DNA of 57,231 bases from Bacillota bacterium (GTDB lineage Bacteria > Bacillota > Clostridia > Christensenellales > SZUA-584), in the NCBI GenBank assembly GCA_023390815.1, contig JAEWCC010000039.1, forward strand, positions 1-57,231, written 5' to 3'. Below, piece after piece: positions 1 through 8,851 of the stretch. Positions within the stretch are counted from its first letter, which is position 1; every line of letters begins with the position of its first letter. The notes under the pieces are model-generated. The model was not told where the DNA came from and did no database searches. It was given only the letters and a program-made list of their open reading frames with translations. Both the position numbers and the translations under genes were made by a program.

Positions 1-987
1 CTGCCCGAACAGACGGGCAGCATGCAGCCGGGCGATTTGGCAAACAGCGCGGCGGAGCATAAAACGCCTGAACCCATGCAAGACACCGCGGCGTCGGCAG
101 CCGCAGCCAAAGCATCCCAGGCGGCGGCGCCATATAAAGCAGAAGAAACCGGCGGACAGACATCTGCGCAGCCTGCAACCGCGCAGGTGTTTGCGCTGAT
201 TGGCGATGAGTTGGTTAGAATACAACCCAGTGGAACGCATGCAATTTCACAGCCTGGTACAGAGGATAACCCGGCACCGGCAGCCGAAAAAGACACCGCT
301 ATATTGTCCGAAACCAAGGCGCCGGTAAAAGAGCCGGGATCCCAGCCCGTGCCCGCGGAACGCATGCCGCAGGAAAAGCCGGAGGCCCGCATCCGCGAGG
401 CAATACGGGAGCTGCTGATCCGTCCCGGTGAAGAGACGGATGAACGCATGAAAAAAACTGCGGCAGAGCTGCCGCAGGCGCTGAAAACGCTAAAGTCTTT
501 GCTTGTTCAATCCGATATCAACAATAAGGAGATTTACGCCAGAAGCACCGAACAGGCCATCAGGCAAATGGAGATGGCGGACAGAGCCGCAAAATTCGAG
601 TATATGCAGCTGCCTGTCGCTGTGCGGGATGGCGAGTATCAGACCGCAGAACTGTACGTCTTCAGGCAGCCGGAAAAACGCAAGGCTGAGGGCGACGCGG
701 GCCATTCCATACTGGTCGCGCTGGATACGCAGCATATTGGCCGGGTGGAAGCGCTGATCAAGGAATCGAGCGGCGATATTTCACTGGAGTTTCGGCTCGA
801 ACGGCCGGAGATCGCGGAAGGGCTCAAGCAGAACGCGGGGGCGATCGCGCAGGCAGCAGAGGCCGGGGGTTACCGGCTGACCGGAATGCGATTCGCCGGA
901 CTGGAGAAAAGAACTACGGTGCTGAACGCCGCAGAAGCAGTTCCGGATGCGGGCCGGACGGAGCACGGAATCGACGTGACGATATGA
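1..987 (+). CDS. FliK-like hook-length control family protein, 5' end probably outside the window
   Basis: The reading frame is open from base 1. The first ATG (22) has no ribosome binding site, so the true start probably lies upstream. The N-terminal 100 or so residues are Ala/Pro/Glu-rich low complexity. The C-terminal 120 residues (from about 200, LPVAVRDGEYQTAELYVF) form a compact domain of the type that ends clostridial FliK-like proteins encoded next to a free FlhB C-terminal protein, a pairing like YlqG-YlqH of Bacillus. The stop overlaps the next start (ATGA), which supports translational coupling. The family is expected to act in export-substrate switching, but that role is inferred from family and neighbour. 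A second, classical FliK lies at 34,357, so this is not the only hook-length protein. Confidence 0.7.
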   Translation: MPEQTGSMQPGDLANSAAEHKTPEPMQDTAASAAAAKASQAAAPYKAEETGGQTSAQPATAQVFALIGDELVRIQPSGTHAISQPGTEDNPAPAAEKDTAILSETKAPVKEPGSQPVPAERMPQEKPEARIREAIRELLIRPGEETDERMKKTAAELPQALKTLKSLLVQSDINNKEIYARSTEQAIRQMEMADRAAKFEYMQLPVAVRDGEYQTAELYVFRQPEKRKAEGDAGHSILVALDTQHIGRVEALIKESSGDISLEFRLERPEIAEGLKQNAGAIAQAAEAGGYRLTGMRFAGLEKRTTVLNAAEAVPDAGRTEHGIDVTI

Positions 988-1292
988 AGCGCTACAAAGC
1001 ATTTCAAAACGAGGAAACGCGCGAGGCGGCTGCGCTGAAATACGAAGCAGGAACCGATCGCGCACCGCGGGTGACGGCTCTCGGAAGAGGGTATCTCGCG
1101 GACCGCATGGTTAAGGAAGCTGAGCGCACCAACGTCAAGGTGGTGCAGGACGATCAACTCTCCCACACGCTGCACCGGCTGAGCGTGGGCGATGAGATCC
1201 CAGAGGCGCTTTACCGCGTAGTGGCGGAGATCCTCGTGCTTGTGTACAATTTGGACGGCAAAGGCGCGGGCAGACGCCCGGGAATGAAATAG
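984..1292 (+). CDS. FlhX: free-standing FlhB C-terminal domain homologue (YlqH-like)
   Basis: This 102-residue protein aligns with the part of FlhB that follows its NPTH self-cleavage site. It has the pattern AAALKYEAG...APRVTALGRGYLADRM...VGDEIPEALYRVVAEILVLVYNL, matching the same stretch of the full-length FlhB at 13,120. It lacks the membrane domain and the NPTH motif, so it resembles the cleaved FlhB cytoplasmic fragment. Such FlhX proteins can substitute for the FlhB C-terminal part in some bacteria; here that role is inferred. The start overlaps the stop of the preceding gene by 4 bases. About 50 bases separate it from fliD. Confidence 0.85.
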   Translation: MKRYKAFQNEETREAAALKYEAGTDRAPRVTALGRGYLADRMVKEAERTNVKVVQDDQLSHTLHRLSVGDEIPEALYRVVAEILVLVYNLDGKGAGRRPGMK

Positions 1293-1344
1293 GACGGCCT
1301 GCTAAAGCGCGGGCAAGGGCTTGGAAGGGTAAGGAGGTACGGCA

Positions 1345-2841
1345 ATGTCACTATCCATTAACACGACGAACCGGGTTTCCGGCATGGCGTCGGGCATCGA
1401 GACGGAGAAGGTCGTCGAAGGCATGATGGCGTTTTACCAGGCGAGGCTCGATAAGCAGGCGCAGTATACGGACAAGATGGAGTGGAAGGCGGAGGGATAC
1501 CGCGAGATCAATACGCTCATCAAAAATTTCCGCGCCAAGTACATGAGCGTGCTGTCGGGTACGAACATGATGTCGGAAATGGCTTACAGCAACAACAAGG
1601 TGACGATGAACACCGCAACGAGTGCGGTCGCCATCACGGCATCCTCCTCGGCGGGTACGGGAACGATGTCGATCGATAACATCACCCAGCTGGCCGAGGC
1701 CGCTATCCTGAGCAGCAAAAACGTGTTTACCGGTACCTCCTACGCGAGTGATACGACGCTGGAAAACCTTCAGCTGGCCAACAAGTTTCAGTTTGACGAG
1801 GAGGGCAAGCTCTCCTTTACCATTAACGATAAACCGTTTACGTTCACAAAGGATACCACTATCGCCGAGATGATGAAGACGATCAACTCGTCCGATGCGG
1901 GCGTGACCATGCGCTACAGCAGCCTCACCAAAGGGTTCTCCCTGACGGCCGGTGCGACGGGCAGCGCGAACGGCATCGTGATTGTCAATCAGACCGGTAA
2001 CGCTTTCGCCTCGGAGAACAGTGCCCTTGGCATCGCGCAGGGCACCCTGATGGGCAAGGACGCGGTCTGCAAGATTGAGGGCGTTCCGGTGACGCAGTCC
2101 AGCAATACGTTCACGTTCGACGGTATCACCTATACGCTCAGTGCAAAGAGCGATACGCCCATCAGCTTTACCGTCAGCGAGGACTATCAGGCAACGGTGG
2201 ACAGCATTACACAGTTTGTAAGCGCGTATAACGATCTCGTGGGCGCGCTACAGGACAAGCTCAAAGAAAAGGTCTATTACAAATACCCTCCGCTGACCGA
2301 TGCGCAGCGCGATGAGATGTCCGACGAGGAGATCGAAAACTGGGAGAAAAATGCCAAGAGCGGCATGCTCAGCAACGATTCGTATATATCGACGTTGCTG
2401 ACTGAACTGCGCGGCTCTTTCTACTCCACAATTGAGGGTACGGGCATGAAGATGTCCGATATCGGGCTCACCACCGGCCTTTACGCAGACGGCGCAAAGA
2501 TCGTGGTGGACAAGAACAAGCTTTTAAACGCGCTCAAGACAAACCCGGACAAGGTGAAGGATATGTTTACGCAAACCGCCGCGGCTGACAACAGTGATAA
2601 GGCGGGGCTCATGGTGCGTATCTCGAACGCGCTGCTCGACTACACAAAGGAGACGACCGACGTCGCCCTGGACAGCCTGGACGACAAGATCGATGAGTCC
2701 GAAGAGAAGGAAGAGAGCATGAAGACCCAGATGACGGAACGCGAAGAGAAGCTGTGGGCGAAGTTTTCGCAGATGGAGTCCGCTCTCTCCAAGCTCAACA
2801 GCATGTCCGGCTGGATATCGTCACTGTTCCCCTCGAGCTGA
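1345..2841 (+). CDS. fliD: Flagellar hook-associated protein 2, filament cap FliD
   Basis: FliD caps the growing filament outside the cell and helps flagellin fold onto its tip. The 498-residue product has the conserved N-terminal signature GMASGIETEKVVEGMM (about residues 13-28), a middle domain rich in Thr/Ser/Ala, and a C-terminal helical region with a glutamate/lysine-rich coiled coil (about 430-490) ending in the usual short hydrophobic stretch. The length is ordinary for Clostridia. An AAGGAGG site at 1331-1337 lies 7 bases before the ATG. It is followed by fliS, its usual neighbour. Confidence 0.95.
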   Translation: MSLSINTTNRVSGMASGIETEKVVEGMMAFYQARLDKQAQYTDKMEWKAEGYREINTLIKNFRAKYMSVLSGTNMMSEMAYSNNKVTMNTATSAVAITASSSAGTGTMSIDNITQLAEAAILSSKNVFTGTSYASDTTLENLQLANKFQFDEEGKLSFTINDKPFTFTKDTTIAEMMKTINSSDAGVTMRYSSLTKGFSLTAGATGSANGIVIVNQTGNAFASENSALGIAQGTLMGKDAVCKIEGVPVTQSSNTFTFDGITYTLSAKSDTPISFTVSEDYQATVDSITQFVSAYNDLVGALQDKLKEKVYYKYPPLTDAQRDEMSDEEIENWEKNAKSGMLSNDSYISTLLTELRGSFYSTIEGTGMKMSDIGLTTGLYADGAKIVVDKNKLLNALKTNPDKVKDMFTQTAAADNSDKAGLMVRISNALLDYTKETTDVALDSLDDKIDESEEKEESMKTQMTEREEKLWAKFSQMESALSKLNSMSGWISSLFPSS

Positions 2842-2883
2842 CAAACACAGACTACTCAGGTTTTTTGAAAAGAGGTATGAACG

Positions 2884-3285
2884 ATGGTAATGGCAAATGC
2901 ATATCAGAAGTATAACGCGCAAAAGGTGGTTACCGCCAACCCCGTGACGCTCATCGTGATGCTCTACGACGGGTGCATCAAGCAGCTGAAATTGGCGCAG
3001 CTCGCCATTGACAAGAAGGATTATGAGGCGACCAACAACCACATGAAAAAAGCGCAGGACATCGTGTCCGAGCTTTTAAACAGCCTGGACCTGAGGTTCC
3101 CCGTTTCCAAGGAACTGATGTCGCTGTATGATTTCATGCTGCGCGAGATGCGGCGCATCAATGCCGTCAAGAAACGGGACGATATCGACCCGCTTATTGA
3201 CATGCTGTCCGGTTTGCGCGATACGTGGGCCCAGGTGGAAAAGATGTATCGCCCGGACGAGTATATGGAGGATGCGGAGTCATGA
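2884..3285 (+). CDS. fliS: Flagellin export chaperone FliS
   Basis: FliS binds the C-terminus of cytoplasmic flagellin, prevents early polymerisation and delivers it to FlhA. The 133-residue all-helical protein starts with the family signature YQKYNAQKVVTANPVTLIVM (residues 6-25), followed by LYDGCIKQLKLA. The length matches the family. An AGAGGT site (2871-2876) sits 7 bases upstream of the ATG; a nearby ATG at 2877 is in the wrong frame. The stop overlaps the next start by 4 bases, which ties it to the downstream chaperone-like gene. Confidence 0.95.
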   Translation: MVMANAYQKYNAQKVVTANPVTLIVMLYDGCIKQLKLAQLAIDKKDYEATNNHMKKAQDIVSELLNSLDLRFPVSKELMSLYDFMLREMRRINAVKKRDDIDPLIDMLSGLRDTWAQVEKMYRPDEYMEDAES

Positions 3286-3716
3286 AAGCGCAGCTGACCG
3301 CCGACCTGGCTCAGTTGTTGGAGATCAAAAAAGAATTGCTGGCAAAGATGCTGGAGGCCATTAAACGTTCGGCAATGGCGCTCAGCAGGGATGATATGGA
3401 CGCGTTCAGCGCGGAGATGGAAGGCTGCAAGGGGATCACCGCCGCGGTGGATGAGCTGGGCATCACGGAAACGAGCCTGCGTGCGCAGATTCCGGACGTA
3501 CAGCAGCAACCGGCAATTATTAAGATGGACAGCGGAATCCAGTATATTCTGGAGCAGTCCGAACGTGCGCGCCGGGAATGCAACGATATCGCGCAGCAGA
3601 AGCTTCGGGTGTACGGTCAGCAGATCAAGGCTGTCCGGCATACGAAGCGGGGCATAGACGGATACGCCAATCAATTTCAGCATAGGGACGCGGTCTTTAT
3701 CGACGCGAAGAAATAA
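3282..3716 (+). CDS. FliT/FlgN-like flagellar chaperone candidate
   Basis: The product of 144 residues is predicted to be almost wholly helical, with heptad-like stretches at about 3-60 and 85-125. No catalytic motif is visible. It has the position of fliT, directly after fliD-fliS, and the small-helical-chaperone character of the FliT/FlgN group, but the sequence is too divergent to assign firmly by eye. I chose the ATG at 3282, which overlaps the fliS stop (ATGA); an upstream in-frame ATG at 3225 would run deep into fliS. The likely partner would be FliD, by analogy with FliT. A separate FlgN is encoded at 22,749. Confidence 0.6.
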   Translation: MKAQLTADLAQLLEIKKELLAKMLEAIKRSAMALSRDDMDAFSAEMEGCKGITAAVDELGITETSLRAQIPDVQQQPAIIKMDSGIQYILEQSERARRECNDIAQQKLRVYGQQIKAVRHTKRGIDGYANQFQHRDAVFIDAKK

Positions 3717-3749
3717 GAACTGCAGAGATTTCGGTCAGGAGCAAGAACC

Positions 3750-4202
3750 ATGAAGGTTGCAGATATCGGGCAGGTATCCTCGAATATGCAGAGCGTAACC
3801 ACCACCGCGGGTGCGCAGGCCGGCGCAGGCCAGGGCTTTTCGTTTTCACGGCAAATGATGGATTACAGCGCGGCCCAATATCAGCGGTATATCGAAGACT
3901 TGAAAGACCGGATATTCCGGCAGGGCGAGACAATCAAGGGGAAAGCGGATATTGCCGAGTTTATGCAGTACCGCAAATTGATCGCAGAACTGCTGGAGGT
4001 AGCGGCAAGCAACGCATACGCATGCACCAAAACGAGTGCTTTTGACTCAAGGGGCAGGCGTAATGTGTTTGTTCTGATTAAGCAAGTGAATTCACGGCTG
4101 GACGAGATGGCGAGGCAGATATTGTCGGAGCAGAGCGACAATATCCGGCTGCTCGACATGGTGGACGACATCCGCGGCCTGCTGGTGGATATCATGATGT
4201 AA
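3750..4202 (+). CDS. YaaR family protein (DUF327)
   Basis: The 150-residue protein matches the small YaaR/DUF327 family of Firmicutes. It has a short flexible N-terminus (about 1-40), then a helical core with FMQYRKLIAELLEVAASNAY and the tail LLDMVDDIRGLLVDIMM. The family has no well-established biochemical role, and in Clostridia its genes often lie inside flagellar operons, as here. No signal peptide or membrane segment is seen. A GGAGCAAG site precedes the ATG. The function is left open; its position between chaperones and CheW suggests a motility link only by association. Confidence 0.8.
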   Translation: MKVADIGQVSSNMQSVTTTAGAQAGAGQGFSFSRQMMDYSAAQYQRYIEDLKDRIFRQGETIKGKADIAEFMQYRKLIAELLEVAASNAYACTKTSAFDSRGRRNVFVLIKQVNSRLDEMARQILSEQSDNIRLLDMVDDIRGLLVDIMM

Positions 4203-4240
4203 ACCACGTAACCAAACAGACTAAGTAAAGGGGTGAAAAA

Positions 4241-4711
4241 ATGGAGGTCAATGCGGAGCTGCTGGAACAAGAAGAAGATACCCAGCACGGCAGATATCTG
4301 ACGTTCAATTTGGGGGAAGAGGTTTTCGGGCTGGAGATCCGGTATGTTACCGAGATTATCGGGATGCAGCCCATCACCAAGATTCCCGAGGTGGCGTCAT
4401 ATATCAAAGGGATCATCAATCTGCGCGGCAAGATCATTCCAGTGATCGATATGCGGTTAAAGTTCGGCAAGGAGCCTGCGGAGTACGATGACCGCACATG
4501 CATTGTGGTGATCGATACGCAGGAAATCGTTGTTGGATTGATCGTGGACAAGGTATCGGAAGTGATGACGATCGAAGATCAGGATATTGTTCCGCCGCCG
4601 GATCATCGGACGGGGATACGCAGCCGCTATATCCAGGGCATCGGCAAGGTGGACGGCAATGTAAAGCTGCTGCTGGACTGCAACATGCTGCTGGACGGGG
4701 AGGAATTCTAG
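4241..4711 (+). CDS. cheW: Chemotaxis adaptor CheW
   Basis: CheW couples methyl-accepting receptors to the histidine kinase CheA at the membrane. The 156-residue product has the full SH3-like CheW fold sequence: YLTFNLGEEVFGLEIRYVTEI (about residues 18-38), GIINLRGKIIPVIDMR (about 59-74), and VGLIVDKVSEVMTI (about 96-109). A short acidic extension precedes it. Length is typical. It is followed 84 bases later by an MCP gene and then cheR and cheB, so this is a receptor-adaptation module. No cheA is in the window, so the kinase must be encoded elsewhere. Confidence 0.95.
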   Translation: MEVNAELLEQEEDTQHGRYLTFNLGEEVFGLEIRYVTEIIGMQPITKIPEVASYIKGIINLRGKIIPVIDMRLKFGKEPAEYDDRTCIVVIDTQEIVVGLIVDKVSEVMTIEDQDIVPPPDHRTGIRSRYIQGIGKVDGNVKLLLDCNMLLDGEEF

Positions 4712-4737
4712 CAAAACAGAGACCGTAGATACAAAAT

Positions 4738-4765
4738 AGATAACAGATAATAGATAATAGATAAA
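4738..4765 (+). repeat. Four tandem 7-bp repeats (AGATAAC/T/A) before the MCP gene
   Basis: Four copies of AGATAA plus one variable base follow each other directly, 16 bases upstream of the GGGGAG ribosome site (4781-4786) of the receptor gene. The stretch is far richer in A/T than the genes around it. Short tandem units of this kind can change copy number by slipped-strand mispairing, but no variation can be seen from one sequence. Confidence 0.6.
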
Positions 4766-4795
4766 AAAATAATGATTATTGGGGAGTAATCAAAT

Positions 4796-6871
4796 ATGAA
4801 ATGGTTCAGAAACTTACGGATATCGGCCAAACTGATATCCACATTTTTAGTCATTGCCTTGTTTGCGGGCGGAGTGGGAATATACGGCGTGGTATCGCTG
4901 ACTGAAACGAGTAAGCAAAGCGCAGACTTGTTTGAGAATTATGGTAATTCACAGGGTTATTTAAGCTATGTATCCACCGAGTTTCAGAAACAACGGTCCA
5001 TGTACCGGGACATTTTACTCGACATGGATTTTAACACGACAGCAGCAAAATTAGCGGCATTTGAGGAGTCGGATAAGATTTTGCTGGACAACCTCGCCAA
5101 GTTCCAAGCCACCTGCACCTTCACCCAGGAACAGCAGGATTACGATAAGCTGAATACCGCGCTTCAGAATTATTTTGAAGTCCGCGGACGGATCCTCGAT
5201 CCAGTACAGGAAGCCGATTATAAGGCTGCTCTGGCCGTAATGCGCGAGGATACCTCCGCACAGATTGTTGCCGACGCGCAGATGGCCGTGGATGAAGCGG
5301 TCGCGCACAATGTCACAGCCGCGGCGGAACACTTGAAAGGCCAAACCGACAGAACCAATTCGGCCATATTGATCATGATCGGCCTCGTGGCGGTAGCGGT
5401 GCTGCTCGCGGTACTGTTGGGGATTACGATTGCGCGGATTATCAGCAGACCCATCCGGCGTCTATCCGAAGTGGCAGACCAGCTGGCAGCGGGGGACATG
5501 AACGTAAAGCATATCGAGCTGGAGCAAAAGGACGAAGTCGGTAAGCTCTTCGCATCGTTCAGGCGTATATTGGCGGCTGTTCAGGGGCTCGTAGCGGATG
5601 CCAATATGCTGACGGAAGCGGCGGTACACGGACAACTTTCCACGCGAGCCGACGCCAGCCGGCACGAAGGCGAATACCGCGCGATTATCGAAGGCGTCAA
5701 CCATACGCTGGATGCGGTGATTGAGCCCATTAAAGAAGCCACGGATGTACTTCAACAGATGTCCAGAGGGAATTTGGGCGCCAATATGATGGGCGAGTAT
5801 CAGGGCGACCACGCTGTGATCAAGGAAGCGCTCAACGATACGATTAACACGATCAAGGGTTACATCGACGAGATTGCATTCGTGCTCAGCGAAGTGGCCC
5901 AAGGCGACCTGCTCGTGGAGATCAATGCCGATTACCGGGGCGATTTTGTACAACTGAAGGATTCCATCAATACGATCATCAGCTCCCTCAATAGCATACT
6001 GGCGGATATCAACATTGCAGCCGAACAGGTCGCGGCGGGTTCGCGGCAGGTGTCCGACGGCAATCAGGAGATATCGCAGGGTGCGACGGAACAGGCCGCC
6101 TCGATCGAGGAGCTTTCCGCATCCATCACGCAGATCGCCGAGCAGATTCGGCAGAGCGCAGCCAACACGGCAATGGCGACCGACCTCGCGGATAAATCGA
6201 AGCACGCAGCCGACGAGGGCAACGCAAAGATGAAGAACATGCTGAACTCCATGCAGGAGATCAACGAGTCGTCCTCCAGCATCTCCAGGATCATCAGGGT
6301 TATCGACGACATCGCATTCCAGACCAACATTCTCGCCCTGAACGCGGCGGTGGAAGCGGCGAGGGCGGGCGCGCATGGCAAGGGATTTGCGGTAGTTGCC
6401 GAGGAAGTACGAAATCTCGCGGCGCGCAGCGCGAATGCGGCAAAGGAAACCACCGCACTGATCGAAGGCTCTATTCACAAGGTGGAGGCGGGAACCCAAA
6501 TCGCCAATGACACGGCACTGGCTCTTTCCAGCATCGTGGAAGGGTCCGAGCGGTCGCTGTCGCTGCTGGGCAGCATCTCCGTGGCATCCAATGAACAAGC
6601 CACAGGCATCGCGCAGATCAACCGCGGCATCGAACAGCTCTCCACGGTTGTGCAGACCAACTCCGCAACGGCGGAGGAAGGCGCGGCTGCCAGCGAAGAG
6701 CTATCCAGCCAGGCGGAGCTTTTAAAGAGCATGATCGGCAACTTCAGGCTTAAAAGCGGGCAAAAAGATGAGCAGGTCCGGTTTGTCGGGGATGAGACTG
6801 CGGCAAGGCAGGATATGGGCAGGACAAAGCCCCGTATTGTACTGAATGACAACGACTTCGGAAAATACTGA
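4796..6871 (+). CDS. Methyl-accepting chemotaxis protein
   Basis: A transmembrane receptor that senses a ligand outside the cell and controls CheA. The 691-residue product has an N-terminal membrane segment (about 12-33), a periplasm-side helical bundle of the four-helix type (about 35-188), a second membrane segment (about 190-214), a HAMP domain (about 215-268), further HAMP-like linker repeats (about 270-400), and a cytoplasmic signalling hairpin. The hairpin tip is conserved: DDIAFQTNILALNAAVEAAR followed by GKGFAVVAEEVRNLA. The ligand cannot be told from sequence. GGGGAG at 4781-4786 is its ribosome site. It has no C-terminal pentapeptide tether for CheR. It lies between cheW and cheR. 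Confidence 0.95.
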   Translation: MKWFRNLRISAKLISTFLVIALFAGGVGIYGVVSLTETSKQSADLFENYGNSQGYLSYVSTEFQKQRSMYRDILLDMDFNTTAAKLAAFEESDKILLDNLAKFQATCTFTQEQQDYDKLNTALQNYFEVRGRILDPVQEADYKAALAVMREDTSAQIVADAQMAVDEAVAHNVTAAAEHLKGQTDRTNSAILIMIGLVAVAVLLAVLLGITIARIISRPIRRLSEVADQLAAGDMNVKHIELEQKDEVGKLFASFRRILAAVQGLVADANMLTEAAVHGQLSTRADASRHEGEYRAIIEGVNHTLDAVIEPIKEATDVLQQMSRGNLGANMMGEYQGDHAVIKEALNDTINTIKGYIDEIAFVLSEVAQGDLLVEINADYRGDFVQLKDSINTIISSLNSILADINIAAEQVAAGSRQVSDGNQEISQGATEQAASIEELSASITQIAEQIRQSAANTAMATDLADKSKHAADEGNAKMKNMLNSMQEINESSSSISRIIRVIDDIAFQTNILALNAAVEAARAGAHGKGFAVVAEEVRNLAARSANAAKETTALIEGSIHKVEAGTQIANDTALALSSIVEGSERSLSLLGSISVASNEQATGIAQINRGIEQLSTVVQTNSATAEEGAAASEELSSQAELLKSMIGNFRLKSGQKDEQVRFVGDETAARQDMGRTKPRIVLNDNDFGKY

Positions 6872-6932
6872 TAAGCACCGCCGGATCAGGGAGGTCATTG
6901 GCCGCCCTGATCCTACGGCGGCATGGGGGAAT

Positions 6933-7748
6933 ATGCTGAGCATCAACGACGAACAATTTTACCGGCTGACGGATTACCTCCGGAGCAATTTCGGGGTAAA
7001 CCTCATCAAAAAGCGTACGCTGATCGAAAGCCGGCTCAATAACTATCTCGTCCGAAATGGCTTTACCAGCTATGCCGATTATCTTGACTATGCCTTTGGC
7101 GACAGTACCGGCCGGGAAATGGGCCAGATTCTCAACTTTTTGACCACCAACTACTCATATTTCATGCGCGAATGGGACCATTTTCGGTTTTTCCGGGAGA
7201 AGGTGCTGCCGGAGCTTGCGCCGGGCCTGCGCGATGGAGATCTGCGCACGTGGAGCGCCGGGTGTTCCACCGGGCAGGAACCCTACACGCTCGCGATGAT
7301 ACTCTCCGACTTTATGAAAGAACGCGGCTTTGTATGGGACGCCAAGGTGCTGGCTACGGATATTTCCGAAAAGGCGCTGAGTGCCGCGATCCAGGGGGAG
7401 TACCCGGAGGACAGTCTCAAAAATATGCCGCCCGCGTGGAAGCTTTCCTATTTCAACAAACTTTCGGAGAGCATGTGGGGGGTCAATGACCGGCTAAAAA
7501 AAGAAGTGATTTTCAGACGGTTCAATTTGATTGAGGAGGAATTCCCGTTTAAAAAGAAATTCCATGTGATATTCTGCCGGAACGTGATGATCTACTTCAA
7601 TGAAGAGACAAAACGCAAGCTGATATCGCGTTTTTATGATGCGACGGCCAAGGGAGGATATCTATTTATCGGACAATCAGAATCGCTAGACAGAAGCGAA
7701 ACGGCATATCAGTTTATCATGCCGTCAATCTACAAAAAGGTTGGATGA
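6933..7748 (+). CDS. cheR: Chemotaxis protein methyltransferase CheR
   Basis: CheR methylates glutamates of receptors using S-adenosylmethionine, in balance with CheB. The product of about 271 residues has an N-terminal helical domain (FYRLTDYLRSNFGVNL near the start) and a Rossmann-type methyltransferase domain. The SAM-binding motif is WSAGCSTGQEPYTLAM, and the conserved FCRNVMIYF lies near the end of the domain. I prefer the ATG at 6933, which matches where the family begins. An in-frame ATG at 6846 would overlap the MCP by 26 bases and add a 29-residue tail unlike the family. The stop overlaps cheB (ATGA). Confidence 0.93.
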   Translation: MLSINDEQFYRLTDYLRSNFGVNLIKKRTLIESRLNNYLVRNGFTSYADYLDYAFGDSTGREMGQILNFLTTNYSYFMREWDHFRFFREKVLPELAPGLRDGDLRTWSAGCSTGQEPYTLAMILSDFMKERGFVWDAKVLATDISEKALSAAIQGEYPEDSLKNMPPAWKLSYFNKLSESMWGVNDRLKKEVIFRRFNLIEEEFPFKKKFHVIFCRNVMIYFNEETKRKLISRFYDATAKGGYLFIGQSESLDRSETAYQFIMPSIYKKVG

Positions 7749-8800
7749 GTATGGCATTTAAGAGAATACGCGTGCTGGTTGTGGACGACTCCCTGTTTAT
7801 GCGGGAATTTATCTCGTCAAAATTATCGGAAGACGCCGGTATTGAGGTAGTCGGAAAGGCGTCGAGCGCGTTTGACGCGCGTGATAAGATCATCGCGCTT
7901 GCGCCCGATGTCATGACGCTGGATATCCAGATGCCCGGCATGGACGGTATTGAATTTTTGCAGAAACTGATGCCGCAATATCCGCTGCCGGTGGTGGTGG
8001 TGAGCGCGGTCAGCGGCTGTGTTTTCGACGCAATGAATGCGGGCGCAGTGGATTTTATCACCAAATCGGAGATGAAGGACGATCAGGAACGGCGCAACTT
8101 TGTTTCCGAGCTGATCGTCAAGATCAAGATCGCTTCGATCGCCAAGGTGGGGCAGCACAAGCACAGCCCCGCGCGCGATAAGGTGGTGGCACATCCGGCG
8201 GGGAAAGCCAACGGCAATGAGATCATCGCAATCGGCGCGTCCACCGGCGGAACGGAAGCAACCTATAATATTCTCAAGGAGCTTGGTAACGACCTGCCCG
8301 GTATCGTGGTGGTGCAGCATATGCCGCCTGTGTTCACGCGGCTTTACTCGGAGAGGCTCAACAACACCTGCGCGATGGAGGTAAAGGAAGCCGAAGATGG
8401 CGACGCGGTGAAGCCGGGACGCGTACTGGTTGCGCCGGGCGGGCTGCAGATGAGCGTCGTACGGCGCGGCAGCGGGCTCGTTGTGGAGTGCCGCGAGGGT
8501 GAAAAGGTGAGCGGGCATTGCCCCTCGGTCGATCAACTGTTCCTTTCCATCGCAAAGCTCAAGGGGCTTACCAGCCTCGGCATCATACTCACCGGCATGG
8601 GCAGCGACGGCGCCAAAGGGCTGCTGGAGATGAAGAAAGCGGGAGCGCGTACGATCGGGCAGGACAAACAGACCTGCGTGGTATACGGCATGCCCGCGGT
8701 CGCGGCAAATATCGGCGCGGTGGATATACAGCTTCCCATCGATGCGATGGCCAAGCACATTTACGAATGGTACGGCAGTGTTTCGGGCAGTAAAGCATAA
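7745..8800 (+). CDS. cheB: Chemotaxis response regulator protein-glutamate methylesterase CheB
   Basis: CheB removes methyl groups from receptors and is activated by phosphorylation from CheA. The 351-residue product has a receiver domain with the acidic pair DD (14-15) and phospho-acceptor D60 in TLDIQMPGMDG. A linker leads to the esterase domain with the catalytic Ser in IGASTGG, His in VVQHMPP and Asp in LTGMGSDGA. Length is typical. It starts in the ATGA overlap with cheR; the second Met (7751) is a possible alternative. Its presence with cheR shows a methylation-based adaptation system although cheC and cheD are not seen here. Confidence 0.95.
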   Translation: MSMAFKRIRVLVVDDSLFMREFISSKLSEDAGIEVVGKASSAFDARDKIIALAPDVMTLDIQMPGMDGIEFLQKLMPQYPLPVVVVSAVSGCVFDAMNAGAVDFITKSEMKDDQERRNFVSELIVKIKIASIAKVGQHKHSPARDKVVAHPAGKANGNEIIAIGASTGGTEATYNILKELGNDLPGIVVVQHMPPVFTRLYSERLNNTCAMEVKEAEDGDAVKPGRVLVAPGGLQMSVVRRGSGLVVECREGEKVSGHCPSVDQLFLSIAKLKGLTSLGIILTGMGSDGAKGLLEMKKAGARTIGQDKQTCVVYGMPAVAANIGAVDIQLPIDAMAKHIYEWYGSVSGSKA

Positions 8801-8817
8801 TTTTTGAAGTTGGCCGC

Positions 8818-8844
8818 TAAAGTTTCTCATTCATTTACCGATAG
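8818..8844 (+). promoter_or_regulatory. Sigma-28 (SigD/FliA) promoter before the transglycosylase gene
   Basis: The -35 box TAAAGTTT (8818-8825) is followed after exactly 11 bases by ACCGATAG (8837-8844). The layout is the same as at two other places in this window (20,417 and 28,436), and the SigD gene is at 18,964. The expected start of transcription, about 7 bases after the -10 box, falls on or next to the ATG at 8852. Confidence 0.8.
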
Positions 8845-8851
8845 AGATAAT

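Noticed and set aside
5462..6598. Long minus-strand frame inside the receptor gene (also 7,823-8,830 and 14,653-15,654 in cheB and flhA)
   Set aside because: These are mirror frames of GC-rich genes, rich in His/Arg/Asp, with a well-recognised gene on the other strand.
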